Positions 18,371-27,692 of a stretch of 47,164 bases of DNA are shown here, in pieces (position 1 is the stretch's first letter; each line of letters opens with the position of its first letter). The notes beneath the pieces were generated by a model. That model was not told where the DNA came from and made no database searches. It saw only the letters and a program-made list of their open reading frames with translations. The stretch comes from Spirochaetota bacterium (GTDB lineage Bacteria > Spirochaetota > Spirochaetia > JABEVK01), in the NCBI GenBank assembly GCA_020049045.1, contig JAIFLN010000023.1, positions 1-47,164 of the forward strand, in the 5' to 3' direction. Position numbers and translations under genes: made by a program.

Positions 18371-18814
18371 TTACCGTTTGCGGCCGACGGGGGGCACACC
18401 CTTTTTCAAAATGATGTTGCCGTACTTCACGGTTTCACCGGTCATGACCACGGCGTAGGCTTTTCGGGCTCTGTCGTAAAAGTCAAAGCGGTCAATTCGG
18501 GTGATGGCCGGCGATCCTGGCCACCGTTTGTCGATAGGCTTGCGGTAGGCTTTTTCCACCAAGGGATCAAGAGTGTCTCCCGAAACTGCAGCCATCATTA
18601 CCAACGGGTCAGGTACATAGGTGTCCAGGTTCATGAGTTGAAGGATGCCGTCGAGCAACTCAGGAATTCGAATTCCATCGGCCCGGATGACCCGGGGATT
18701 GAACGTGTCGCCGGGAAAGAAGGCATCAGCCAAGACCAACTCGTCTCCGTGCCCCATCCGGTACAATACCGTAATGAGCTCGGGAGAAAGACAGGGAGAA
18801 ATTCCAATCAACAT
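18371..18814 (-). CDS. fucU: RbsD/FucU family protein, L-fucose mutarotase type
   Basis: MLIGISPCLSPELITVLYRMGHGDELVLADAFFPGDTFNPRVIRADGIRIPELLDGILQLMNLDTY...; co-oriented with fucI. Confidence 0.85.
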   Translation of the reverse strand: MLIGISPCLSPELITVLYRMGHGDELVLADAFFPGDTFNPRVIRADGIRIPELLDGILQLMNLDTYVPDPLVMMAAVSGDTLDPLVEKAYRKPIDKRWPGSPAITRIDRFDFYDRARKAYAVVMTGETVKYGNIILKKGVPPVGRKR

Positions 18815-18830
18815 AAGGGACTCCTTAGCG

Positions 18831-20345
18831 TTACACGATTTCTTTCGGAGCGCTTGAAGTGACATTCCGCCACTTGGCATAGGCTGCTTCGCTCAGGCCA
18901 TCGGGCCGGGGCTCGAAGACCTTGGTTCCAAACGAGTTGGCCACAGCGGCTCGCCCCTGCGCGGTTGCGCTGAAGATGCCCAAAGCCTTGAGCTGGGAAA
19001 CGATGCTGCCTAGAGCCGTTGTCTCCGCAGGCCCGGTTTTTACCGTGCGCCCGATCACGGTGGCCGTAACCTCAGCCAACAGTCTGTTGCGGGCTCCGCC
19101 TCCGACCAGCCACAGTTCCGGGAACCTTTGGGTGGTGATGGCTTCGAGCTCATCGAGACTCTGACGGAACATGCAGGCCAGGCTTTCCAGAATACACCGA
19201 AGAATGGCGGCACGATCGCCAGGGACACTTTGCCCGGTGGCCTTGCAGTAGGCTTGAATGCGCCCGGGCATATCTCCGGGGGTGGCAAACAGGCTGTGAT
19301 TGACGTCGATATGGTGCTTCCAGGCCGGGGCCGTATAGGCCAGATCGACCAGGGCACCATGGTCCAAAGCCACACCGTCACGCTCCCACCAGCGCTTGCA
19401 TTCCTGAAGCAGCCACATTCCCATGATATTGCGCAGGGCCAGATTGGTGCCGTCGGAACCAGCTTCGTTCGAGATGCCGGCCAGGCGGCTGGCTTCGGAT
19501 AATACGGGAGCCTTGAGCTCGGCACCCATGACCGACCAGGTACCGCAGCTGACAAAAACAAACGATTCACCGGGTTTGGTGACGGCAGGAACCGCCAAAG
19601 CCGCCGACTCGGTGTCATGACTGGGAACCACTGCAACAGGCGTGCCGGGGGCCAAGCCCAGATCGGCCGCCAGCTCAGCGGTGACCGGCCCCAGCAGGGT
19701 TCCCGGCTCCACGATGGGTTGCATCAGGTTTCGGGGAAGCCGCAACAGGGTGAACAGCGCGTCAGCCCACTGCGGCTGGCCTGCCACCAGCAGTTGTGAT
19801 GTGCTGGCAATGGTCCGTTCTGCGGCCTTGATGCCGGTCAGAAAGTAATTGAACAGGTCGGGAGTGAATAGGAGAGTTGCTGCCTTGTCGAAAAACGCAG
19901 GGTCTTTTTCCAAAGCACCGGCCAACTGGTAAACAGTGTTGAACCAGGCGTCTTGAATTCCCGTCTGACGGAACAAGGTTCCTTCACCCAGCAGCTGTGA
20001 CAGGCGCTCGACCTGACCATCGGTCCTTTTGTCCCGGTAGTGAACCGGGTTGCCGATGAGATGGCCGGCACTGTCGAGCAGCCCGAAGTCCACCCCCCAG
20101 GTATCGACGGCCAAAGACGAGATGGTATCACCCGGGGGGAGGGTCCGGGACGCCTCGCGGATACCCGTCTTGATTTCATGGAAGAGCCGCAGGGTGTCCC
20201 AGTAAAGAGTGCCCCGCACCTCCACCGGCACGTTGTCGAACCGGTGGATTTCGTGGAGCGAGACCTTCTTTTGCTGAGGATCCCAGGACCCACGGATGAC
20301 CCGGCCGCCCGAGGCGCCCAGGTCAATCGCTAGAACGTGGGTCAT
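18831..20345 (-). CDS. rhaB: FGGY-family kinase, rhamnulokinase type
   Basis: 504 aa; '[19 protein letters not shown]', '[13 protein letters not shown]', '[14 protein letters not shown]', '[14 protein letters not shown]', '[18 protein letters not shown]'. Confidence 0.85.
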   Translation of the reverse strand: MTHVLAIDLGASGGRVIRGSWDPQQKKVSLHEIHRFDNVPVEVRGTLYWDTLRLFHEIKTGIREASRTLPPGDTISSLAVDTWGVDFGLLDSAGHLIGNPVHYRDKRTDGQVERLSQLLGEGTLFRQTGIQDAWFNTVYQLAGALEKDPAFFDKAATLLFTPDLFNYFLTGIKAAERTIASTSQLLVAGQPQWADALFTLLRLPRNLMQPIVEPGTLLGPVTAELAADLGLAPGTPVAVVPSHDTESAALAVPAVTKPGESFVFVSCGTWSVMGAELKAPVLSEASRLAGISNEAGSDGTNLALRNIMGMWLLQECKRWWERDGVALDHGALVDLAYTAPAWKHHIDVNHSLFATPGDMPGRIQAYCKATGQSVPGDRAAILRCILESLACMFRQSLDELEAITTQRFPELWLVGGGARNRLLAEVTATVIGRTVKTGPAETTALGSIVSQLKALGIFSATAQGRAAVANSFGTKVFEPRPDGLSEAAYAKWRNVTSSAPKEIV

Positions 20346-22138
20346 TTGTAGAGCGGACCGTAGGCAGCGCAGGCGCGATAGTCGGCACTTTCGGCGTCAG
20401 CGGTTCCAAAGGCCGCCCAGGAAGCGGGGCGGAAGACCTTTTCGGCGGGGACGTTGTGCATGCAGACGGGGATGCGCAGAAGGGCACACACCGCGATCAG
20501 ATCGGCACCGATGTGACCGTAGCTGAAAGCACCATGGTTGGCACCCCAGTTGTTCATCACCGAGTACACGTCGCGGAAGGCACCTTCACCGGTGAGGTTG
20601 GGGGCGAACCACGTCGAAGGCCAGGTGGGGTTGGTGCGGTTCTCGAGCTTTTGGGCCACTTCGGCAGGAAGTTCCACGGTGTGGCCTTCGGCGAGCTGAA
20701 GCACAGGACCGACGCCGGCGACGAGGTTCAACCGGACCAAGGTAATGGGCATGACACCCTGGGTGGAATAGGTCGACGAGAATCCGCCGCCCCGGAAGTA
20801 TTCGACAACCGCAGGGCTCCAGGTGGTGGCCTTGAGGGTGGCGTCGACATCGGCTTGGGTAATGTCCCAGAACGGCTTCATGGCAGGTTTTCCGCCGGCC
20901 TTCATCTGTCCGGCACCGTCGAGGGCAGCCGCACCGGAATTGATCAGATGGATGATTCCATCCTTGGCCTGGCCGGCTAGCTTGTGACCGGTGACGCGTT
21001 TGACGGCATCGGCGCTCCAGAAGGTCCGCACATCGGCGAACACCTGGGCAGTACCGGTCATCAGGTTGCTCAGCAGCATGGCGACGGCGTTCAAGCTGTC
21101 GTTCTCGGTGGCCACCATCAAGGGCTGGCGGATGCCGTTCCAGTCGAACGAGCTGCACAAAATGGCTTCCATAAAGTCGCCGTTGGGGTAAAAGTCCGTC
21201 CACTGGCGCTGGCCTTGGAAGCCCGAGGCGATGGCGTTTCGTCCCATGGCTTCTTCGCCAAAGCCCAGTTCGGCCAGGCGGGGGTTGCCAAGCATCAGGT
21301 CGCGGCCGATGAGGGTCATCTTGACCACAAACTCCCATTCCTGGTCGAGTTTGGCCTGCGCTTTCTGGTCCTTTTTGGGATTGGTATCGAGGCCCTGGGG
21401 GCAGTTCTTCTTTACCCAGGCCAGGGCGGTCTTGAACTCGACAGGGTCGTAGATGCCTTCTTCAATACGGCGCGCAAACTCGGTCATGTCGATAAACTCG
21501 TTGCGCATTCCCAGGTACTTTTGGAAAAACTCGGGGTTGACAATGGACCCGGCGATGCCCATCGAGACGGCACCCATGGCCAGGTAGGACCGGCCGCGCA
21601 TGGTGGCGACGGCCAAACCAGCCTTGGTAAAGCGCAGCAATTTTTCCTGAACGTCGGCCGGAATGGTGAGGTCGCCGGCTTCCTGCACGTCTTTTCCATA
21701 AATGCCGAAGGCGGGAAGGCCCTTCTGAGCGTGGGCGGCAAGAACGGCGGCCAGGTACACGGCACCGGGGCGCTCGGTACCGTTGAAGCCCCAAACGGCC
21801 TTAGGCAGCAAGGGGTCCATGTCCATGGTTTCGGAGCCATAGCACCAGCAGGGTGTGACGGTCAGCGAGACACCGACGCCTTCCTTGCGGAACAGCTCGG
21901 CACAGCGGGCAGCCTCTTGAACGCCGCCGATGCAGGTTTCAGCAATGACGCACTCGACGGGCTCACCCGAGGGGTGGCGGAGGTTTTTGGTGATGAAGGC
22001 GGCGGCGGCCTTGGCCAGGTTCATGGTCTGGTCTTCGAGGGATTCGCGCACTCCGCGGCGGCGGCCGTCGATGGTGGGGCGGATACCCACCTTGGGAAGG
22101 GCTGCTTTCCAGGCTTTACTATCAGATTTGGTTGCCAT
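20342..22138 (-). CDS. fucI: L-fucose isomerase
   Basis: [49 protein letters not shown]... '[54 protein letters not shown]'. Confidence 0.95.
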   Translation of the reverse strand: MATKSDSKAWKAALPKVGIRPTIDGRRRGVRESLEDQTMNLAKAAAAFITKNLRHPSGEPVECVIAETCIGGVQEAARCAELFRKEGVGVSLTVTPCWCYGSETMDMDPLLPKAVWGFNGTERPGAVYLAAVLAAHAQKGLPAFGIYGKDVQEAGDLTIPADVQEKLLRFTKAGLAVATMRGRSYLAMGAVSMGIAGSIVNPEFFQKYLGMRNEFIDMTEFARRIEEGIYDPVEFKTALAWVKKNCPQGLDTNPKKDQKAQAKLDQEWEFVVKMTLIGRDLMLGNPRLAELGFGEEAMGRNAIASGFQGQRQWTDFYPNGDFMEAILCSSFDWNGIRQPLMVATENDSLNAVAMLLSNLMTGTAQVFADVRTFWSADAVKRVTGHKLAGQAKDGIIHLINSGAAALDGAGQMKAGGKPAMKPFWDITQADVDATLKATTWSPAVVEYFRGGGFSSTYSTQGVMPITLVRLNLVAGVGPVLQLAEGHTVELPAEVAQKLENRTNPTWPSTWFAPNLTGEGAFRDVYSVMNNWGANHGAFSYGHIGADLIAVCALLRIPVCMHNVPAEKVFRPASWAAFGTADAESADYRACAAYGPLYK

Positions 22139-22160
22139 TGAGAGTCTCCTTTGCTTGGTT

Positions 22161-22168
22161 AATCGATT
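22161..22168. promoter_or_regulatory. Possible LacI-family-type operator core upstream of fucI
   Basis: Perfect palindrome AATCGATT with central CG between fucI and the divergent glucosaminidase gene. Confidence 0.3.
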
Positions 22169-22227
22169 GCACAATTTTACGCCCACTCCGGTGGAACGTC
22201 AAGCTGGTTTCTGCCGATAAGGAGAAG

Positions 22228-22836
22228 ATGAAGCTTTTCCTCCGCATTCTGCCCGCCGCTCTCCTTGCTCCCTTATTGACCTTAGCCAGTTGCTCGACTC
22301 TGCCCGAACAGCCGGCTTCTGCCCCTCGTCCCGTGCTTTCCGAAGATCCCCCCGTGATGGGCGCTGAATTGGTTCCCCTGGATCAGTTTTTGGCCTTTGT
22401 GGAACCGCGCAACCCAGCTTACGGTTCGCGGGCCTGGACAGCGCTCTGGCAATCGTACCGGGATGCCTGCCAATGGGAAGGGGTCAGCCATGCCGTCGCC
22501 CTGACTCAGATGGTCCACGAAACCGCCTTCCAGAAATACGGAGGAACGGTGCATCCAAGCCAGAACAATTTTGCCGGCCTGGGCACAGTCGACGTCAAAA
22601 CACCGGGGCTCAGCTTTCCTGATGTTCAAACGGGAGCGTTGGCCCATGTGCAGCACCTGAAGGCCTACGGCTCAACCCAACCGTTATCGACGGCCTTGGT
22701 CGATCCGCGGTTCAAATACGTCAAACGCGGCAGCGCTCCCACCGTTAAATCGCTGACAAAAAAGTGGGCGGCAGACCCGGATTACGGTGATAAACTGATG
22801 AAATACTACCGAGCCCTTTGGGGAGCCAATTCATGA
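22228..22836 (+). CDS. Glucosaminidase-domain lipoprotein
   Basis: Lipobox LASC in MKLFLRILPAALLAPLLTLASCSTLPEQ; 'GVSHAVALTQMVHETAFQKYGGTVHPSQNNFAGLG', typical of glucosaminidase (FlgJ/LytD-type) domains. Confidence 0.8.
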   Translation: MKLFLRILPAALLAPLLTLASCSTLPEQPASAPRPVLSEDPPVMGAELVPLDQFLAFVEPRNPAYGSRAWTALWQSYRDACQWEGVSHAVALTQMVHETAFQKYGGTVHPSQNNFAGLGTVDVKTPGLSFPDVQTGALAHVQHLKAYGSTQPLSTALVDPRFKYVKRGSAPTVKSLTKKWAADPDYGDKLMKYYRALWGANS

Positions 22837-23222
22837 CCCACACCATCAAAGACGCTGCCATAAGGTCGGGCCTGACCGACCACACCATCCGCTACTACGA
22901 GAAAGAAGGACTGCTCAATTCCATTCCCCGCGACTCACAGGGCCGCCGGGCCTTTGGAGAGGCGGAACTCGACTGGCTGGGGTACCTGAACTGCCTGAGG
23001 ATGACGGGCATGCCCATAGCAGTGATGCGCCAGATCGCCGAACTTCAGGCCCGGGGCGATTCGACGATTCCTGAACGCCGCCACATTCTCGAAACCTACC
23101 GCCAGGACTTGGTGGAAAAGCTTGACCAGATCCACAGTGCCCTTGACCGTCTGGATCACAAAATTGCGTGGTACTCCCGAAAGGAACAGGAAGCGACGAA
23201 TTTTCGGACCTTCCCGGATTGA
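22833..23222 (+). CDS. MerR-family transcriptional regulator
   Basis: MTHTIKDAAIRSGLTDHTIRYYEKEGLLNSIPRDSQGRRAFGEAELDWLGYLNCLRMTGMPI; 4-bp overlap with the upstream gene. Confidence 0.9.
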   Translation: MTHTIKDAAIRSGLTDHTIRYYEKEGLLNSIPRDSQGRRAFGEAELDWLGYLNCLRMTGMPIAVMRQIAELQARGDSTIPERRHILETYRQDLVEKLDQIHSALDRLDHKIAWYSRKEQEATNFRTFPD

Positions 23223-23291
23223 TGCAGGAAAACTGGTTTTCCTTGCCTTAGAGCGCACTCGAACCACCATACTAAGGATAGAGGTGACAAA

Positions 23292-24290
23292 ATGGCCATT
23301 CAAAACAAACGCTTGGGAAAACACGGGGTGATGGTGAGCAACCTTTGCCTGGGTACCATGAACTTCGGCTGGAAAACCGATGAAAAGGAAAGCTTCCGCA
23401 TCATGGACCGGGCTCTGGAACTAGGGATCAACTTTTTCGATACAGCAGACGTCTACGGCTGGGGCGGTGAACAGGGCGACACCGAGGAAATTCTGGGGCG
23501 CTGGTTTGCCCAGGGTGGCGGGCGGCGCGACGCGGTGGTTCTAGCCACCAAGGTGTTCAACCCCGTCAAGCGCAAGGCCAACCTGCCCGAAGTCAACACC
23601 GACGAGCGCAGCCTATCGGCCTACAAAATCCGCAAGCATGCCGAAGGGAGCCTGACCCGGCTGCGCACCGACCATATTGACCTGTACCAGATGCACCATA
23701 TCGACCGCGACTGCCCTTGGGACGAACTGTGGCAGGCCTTTGAGCAGCTGGGCAACCAGGGCAAAATCGTCTACACCGGCAGCAGCAACTTTGCCGGCTG
23801 GGACATCGCTACCGCCTGCCAGGAAGCCTCGAAGCGCGGCCTGATGGGCCTATCGAGCGAACAGAGCATCTACCACCTGAACAACCGCATGATCGAGCTC
23901 GAGGTGATTCCCGCCTGCCGCCACTACGGCCTGGGCCTGATTCCCTGGAGTCCTTTGGGAGGCGGTCTGTTGAGCGGGGCGCTTCAAGGTGCCAAGGAAG
24001 GCCGCAAGCTCGATGAGAACTTCCAAAAGGACGTGGAAAAGAATCGGGCCAAGTTGGAAAAGTACGAGGCTTTGTGCGCCAAACTGGGCGAGAGCCCGTC
24101 AACCGTGGCCCTGGCTTGGCTGCTGGCCAACCCCGTTGTGACCGCGCCCATCATCGGGCCTCGCACTGTGAAGCAGCTGGAAGACTCGATCCGGGCCACG
24201 GAAGTCGCTCTTGATGCGGCCACCCTCAAGGAGCTGGACGAAATTTTCCCTGGACCCGGGGGAGAAGCTCCCAAAGCCTACGCTTGGTAA
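23292..24290 (+). CDS. Aldo/keto reductase
   Basis: 332 aa; 'NFFDTADVYGWGGEQGDTEEILGRWF', 'HIDLYQMHHIDRDCPWDELWQAFEQLGNQGKIVYTGSSNFAGWDIA'. Confidence 0.95.
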   Translation: MAIQNKRLGKHGVMVSNLCLGTMNFGWKTDEKESFRIMDRALELGINFFDTADVYGWGGEQGDTEEILGRWFAQGGGRRDAVVLATKVFNPVKRKANLPEVNTDERSLSAYKIRKHAEGSLTRLRTDHIDLYQMHHIDRDCPWDELWQAFEQLGNQGKIVYTGSSNFAGWDIATACQEASKRGLMGLSSEQSIYHLNNRMIELEVIPACRHYGLGLIPWSPLGGGLLSGALQGAKEGRKLDENFQKDVEKNRAKLEKYEALCAKLGESPSTVALAWLLANPVVTAPIIGPRTVKQLEDSIRATEVALDAATLKELDEIFPGPGGEAPKAYAW

Positions 24291-25060
24291 AGGGAGGATT
24301 TGGGAAGTTCGATGTTCTCGGTTCGGAACCGCTCCAGCAGTTGAACGACCAGGGTGTTCTTGAGGTTCGTCATATCAGAAGGTTCAAACCAAACGCCCAG
24401 CGAGACTTCGGTACCAGCTGGTGCAAACCGTTTCACAAGAAGGAATAACTCCGGGTTTGCCAGGGCGTATTTGTTCACCACCACAACCTCTTTGATGACT
24501 TCGAGAGCCCTGGCCAAGTTTTCGCTATAGGGAATCGTAACGACAAGGTCGAGCCGACGGATGGGGAATCGGGTGACATTCACCACATTCGACTTGATCA
24601 GAGACTCATTGGGAATGCGCACAAAGGTGTTGTCAAACGTCCGGACTTTGACCGAAAGGGTGTCGATGGATAAAACCACACCGTTGACTTCACCGGTATT
24701 GATGACGTCGCCGACCGAAAAGGGCTTTTCCGAAAGAAGGAAGAGACCAGAGATCACATTGGAAATGGAGGTTTGGGCGGCAAAGCCGATGGCAATACCA
24801 GCAATACCGGCAGCCCCCAGAACCGCCGACAGATCAAAGCCCAGAGAGCTGAAAAATACCATGATCAAGACCACGAGAGTCGTCCAGTGGAAGGCCTTTC
24901 TCAGCAACATCTGGGTCTGCTCAGAAACCCGGCCCTTGGAAAGTCGGAGGGTAAGAAACTGCAGGAGGCGCAACCCCAAACCAAGAACCAAGAGAAGCAG
25001 AACAATCTGAAGAAGCTTGAGAAAGTCGAGGCTGTTCCAGACAGTATTCACAATGTCCAC
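24278..25060 (-). CDS. MscS-family mechanosensitive channel
   Basis: 'GAAGIAGIAIGFAAQTSISNVISGLFLLSEKPFSVGDVINTGEVNGVVLSIDTLSVKVRTFDNTFVRIPNESLI' pore helix and beta-domain. Confidence 0.92.
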   Translation of the reverse strand: MDIVNTVWNSLDFLKLLQIVLLLLVLGLGLRLLQFLTLRLSKGRVSEQTQMLLRKAFHWTTLVVLIMVFFSSLGFDLSAVLGAAGIAGIAIGFAAQTSISNVISGLFLLSEKPFSVGDVINTGEVNGVVLSIDTLSVKVRTFDNTFVRIPNESLIKSNVVNVTRFPIRRLDLVVTIPYSENLARALEVIKEVVVVNKYALANPELFLLVKRFAPAGTEVSLGVWFEPSDMTNLKNTLVVQLLERFRTENIELPKSSLYQA

Positions 25061-25069
25061 CGATACCTC

Positions 25070-25912
25070 CTACGAGATCCCTGCGATGTTTCGCAAGAAA
25101 TCTACCCCGCGCTGAAACAGTACTTCGCTCTGAGTGACAGCGGCCTCATAAAGCAAAAGACCCTGGTCCGAACCCTTGTAGGGTTCGGTGGTCATCCGCA
25201 AGGACTGGTCCCCCAAACTTTCCACCACCACCAAGTCGGAGCGCAAACTCCCCCCCTCCTCCCATAAGCTCAGGTATTCACAATAAATGGGGAACTGCCT
25301 AAGGACGAGAGGCGATTTACCCTCGTTGCGTACCTGAATGTGGCAGCGGAACATCGAACCGTAGGGCTGGTTCGGAGGCGCTTCCAAGGTGGTAGGCCAA
25401 AGGAAGCACAACCGGCCCGCACTGGTATCACCAAACCAAGTTTTATGAAGCTCAATGGTGTTGGGATGGGCGAGAACTACACCCGCAGAGGTCATCCAAT
25501 GCACCGAGACCGGCAGATCTACCAGAAATTCGGCTTGTTCTCCTGCAAGAACAGAAATGGCTCTGGTTGCCCTGACAACAAAGGGTCGAGACAGGGCAAA
25601 TGGACGGAGAGCAACCGGTTGGCACGAGGCTAGGACATGGTGGATCTCGAGGTCATAGGGAGCTTCAACGACCTCCGGGCCGCCAAAGTCTTGTCTTAGA
25701 CCCTCAGGGTGCTTCGGCCTTGTTGCCCAGTACCAGCTGGAGCCTACATTCTTCAAAAAGACTTCCGCTCCGTCGAGCCTCCAACGGTACCAGGAATCTT
25801 GTGAAAGGGTTCGAAAGGCCCACGGACTCTCTGCAGCGTTCAATCTTCCATATCCTGTTTTCCAGACGACCGTTTCCTTTCCCGAAGATCGGCCAACGTC
25901 CGTTGGAACCAT
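25070..25912 (-). CDS. Uncharacterised protein between two MscS-type genes (possibly DUF432-like; start uncertain, may be TTG near 25842)
   Basis: Long ORF, no TM segments apparent, beta-rich; 9-nt gap to the downstream MscS gene and overlap with the upstream gene. Confidence 0.7.
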   Translation of the reverse strand: MVPTDVGRSSGKETVVWKTGYGRLNAAESPWAFRTLSQDSWYRWRLDGAEVFLKNVGSSWYWATRPKHPEGLRQDFGGPEVVEAPYDLEIHHVLASCQPVALRPFALSRPFVVRATRAISVLAGEQAEFLVDLPVSVHWMTSAGVVLAHPNTIELHKTWFGDTSAGRLCFLWPTTLEAPPNQPYGSMFRCHIQVRNEGKSPLVLRQFPIYCEYLSLWEEGGSLRSDLVVVESLGDQSLRMTTEPYKGSDQGLLLYEAAVTQSEVLFQRGVDFLRNIAGIS

Positions 25913-26526
25913 TCACGGGCCAGATCCTTGCACCCCAGACCAAAAGCCAGCGCTACCGCCAATCCCAGAGTTGCGGTCAGAATCAGGACAATCGTATTGA
26001 GAATGGTCTTGCCGATATTGAGTTCTTCCACTGCCATAAGGAGAATCAGACCCACACCAAAATATTTCACCGCTTTGGCGATCAGGTCGGCGTGGCTGGA
26101 ACCGGCATTCCTCAGGATGGTCCGGACGAAATTGGAGACAAACGCTACCAGCAGAAGCCCGATTCCCACAATCATCAAGGCTGCCAGCAACCCAGGCACG
26201 GTCCCGGCGACCCGTTCAGTGAACGAGGTCACCACTTGGATGTCTAGCAGCCGCGATAAGTAGACGAGAACGGCTACCATAAGAGCCCAGAAGACGATGA
26301 CGCTGACCAGCTTGGCAGGGGTGTAGGTAACGCCGCCTTTTCGAAGAAATTCCCCGAAGCCGGCCTTCTCCCCCATTTTGTCGAACCGGAGCAGCCTTAA
26401 GAGGGCTTCTACCAGGAGACGGACCAGGGTGGCACCCAGAAAACCACCTGCCAGGGTGATGGCCGCGCTGACACTGAGCGGGAGTCCGCTCCAAAAGAGC
26501 CTTGCGGTGATCAGGAATTCATTCAT
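25840..26526 (-). CDS. MscS-like TM-helix membrane protein without an obvious C-terminal MscS beta-domain
   Basis: MNEFLITARLFWSGLPLSVSAAITLAGGFLGATLVRLLVEALLRLL... 'ILNTIVLILTATLGLAVALAFGLGCKDLAREW', as in conserved TM-helix MscS relatives. Confidence 0.75.
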   Translation of the reverse strand: MNEFLITARLFWSGLPLSVSAAITLAGGFLGATLVRLLVEALLRLLRFDKMGEKAGFGEFLRKGGVTYTPAKLVSVIVFWALMVAVLVYLSRLLDIQVVTSFTERVAGTVPGLLAALMIVGIGLLLVAFVSNFVRTILRNAGSSHADLIAKAVKYFGVGLILLMAVEELNIGKTILNTIVLILTATLGLAVALAFGLGCKDLAREWFQRTLADLRERKRSSGKQDMED

Positions 26527-27692
26527 AAGGATTCTCCTTGGGAGGGGGGGTCCACGCCAACAACCCATTGACGCATCTGTTTGACGGTCAGTCCAGCCAG
26601 CCCCAGTTTTTCGATGGTCCGGCCCTCGGTGCGGTAGTCCCGGTCGTGGAGCAGCGAGGCCAGCTGAATGATCATGTCGATGGTAGGGGTAGCGACACCG
26701 AGCTTTTGTCCCAGCGAAGCCATGGGAACCAGGCTCATCGGGACGTCTTCAGAAATGTAGCGGTGGGCTATGGTCGAAGGAGCCTGGATGCCCCGATATC
26801 CGTCGGTATTCTGGATGGCCAGGTAGAGCGAAGCGCCTGCCGAATCGTAACTCAGATACAGCCACTCTCGGGCCGAAACGCAGTGAACACCGAGCGCCGA
26901 TGCGACGTTGCGTCGCTCTGTATCGATGGCTTCGAGGATCTTTGCGATCGAAGGTGTAATGCCGTCGATGTAGTATTGAAAACGCCCCCCCGTTCCTTCA
27001 ATCCAGCCCGCATTGAGAAGGGTCAGGGCCGGATGAAACACGGCACCGATGTTGTCGAGACTGGTTGACAGGACACTGCCACCAGCCACAAAGGACGGAA
27101 ATGCCTGATTTAAAACTGCCAGCACCGGCGGAATCCAATGGGCCGGGAGGGTCGCCAGGGGTACCGAGTTTTTCACCTTGTAGATGTGAGCCTCAGACCT
27201 GCTGATGGCCCGGGAAGCGTACAGAAAAGTTTGGGTCTCGGCGATCACCACGAGGGCGGTGCAACCCCGCTGGGTTAGAATGCCGCGAAATTCCAGCGCG
27301 CCACCGGTTCTGCCGGGGTTGAGGACGACGATTTGCCCATCCCGAAGAAAGGGTGCCATGCTTTCGGCCAACGGCCGGTGGGCAGTCGCCGGAGTGACAA
27401 CCATCAGGACGTCGGCGTGGGTCACGGCGGTCTCGATATCGCTGGTAGCCGTCTGAACCGCCCCGAAGCCGGACAATGCCCCCTCAACTTTAACGCCTCC
27501 ATGCCAGCGGACGCCCTGAAGATGTTCGTCCGTCCGGTTGTAGAGGCACACTGCAATCCCCTGCATACCCAAATAGCCAGCCATGGCCAAGCCGCCGTTT
27601 CCCGCTCCGACAACGGTATACCTCACCTGTGAACCCTTGGCCTTGAGGGTGTCCAGTAGCGGCTGCAACCGCTGGTCGAGATCATCCGCCAT
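26523..27692 (-). CDS. NAD(P)-dependent octopine/nopaline dehydrogenase-like protein
   Basis: 'VVGAGNGGLAMAGYLGMQGIAVCLYNR' Rossmann motif; 'VLNPGRTGGALEFRGIL', 'IAETQTFLYASR', 'VFHPALTLLNAGWIEGTGGRFQYYIDGITPSIAKILEAID'. Confidence 0.8.
   Translation of the reverse strand: MADDLDQRLQPLLDTLKAKGSQVRYTVVGAGNGGLAMAGYLGMQGIAVCLYNRTDEHLQGVRWHGGVKVEGALSGFGAVQTATSDIETAVTHADVLMVVTPATAHRPLAESMAPFLRDGQIVVLNPGRTGGALEFRGILTQRGCTALVVIAETQTFLYASRAISRSEAHIYKVKNSVPLATLPAHWIPPVLAVLNQAFPSFVAGGSVLSTSLDNIGAVFHPALTLLNAGWIEGTGGRFQYYIDGITPSIAKILEAIDTERRNVASALGVHCVSAREWLYLSYDSAGASLYLAIQNTDGYRGIQAPSTIAHRYISEDVPMSLVPMASLGQKLGVATPTIDMIIQLASLLHDRDYRTEGRTIEKLGLAGLTVKQMRQWVVGVDPPSQGESL

Noticed and set aside
20984-22141. 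385-aa plus-strand ORF opposite fucI
   Set aside because: Shadow ORF of L-fucose isomerase.
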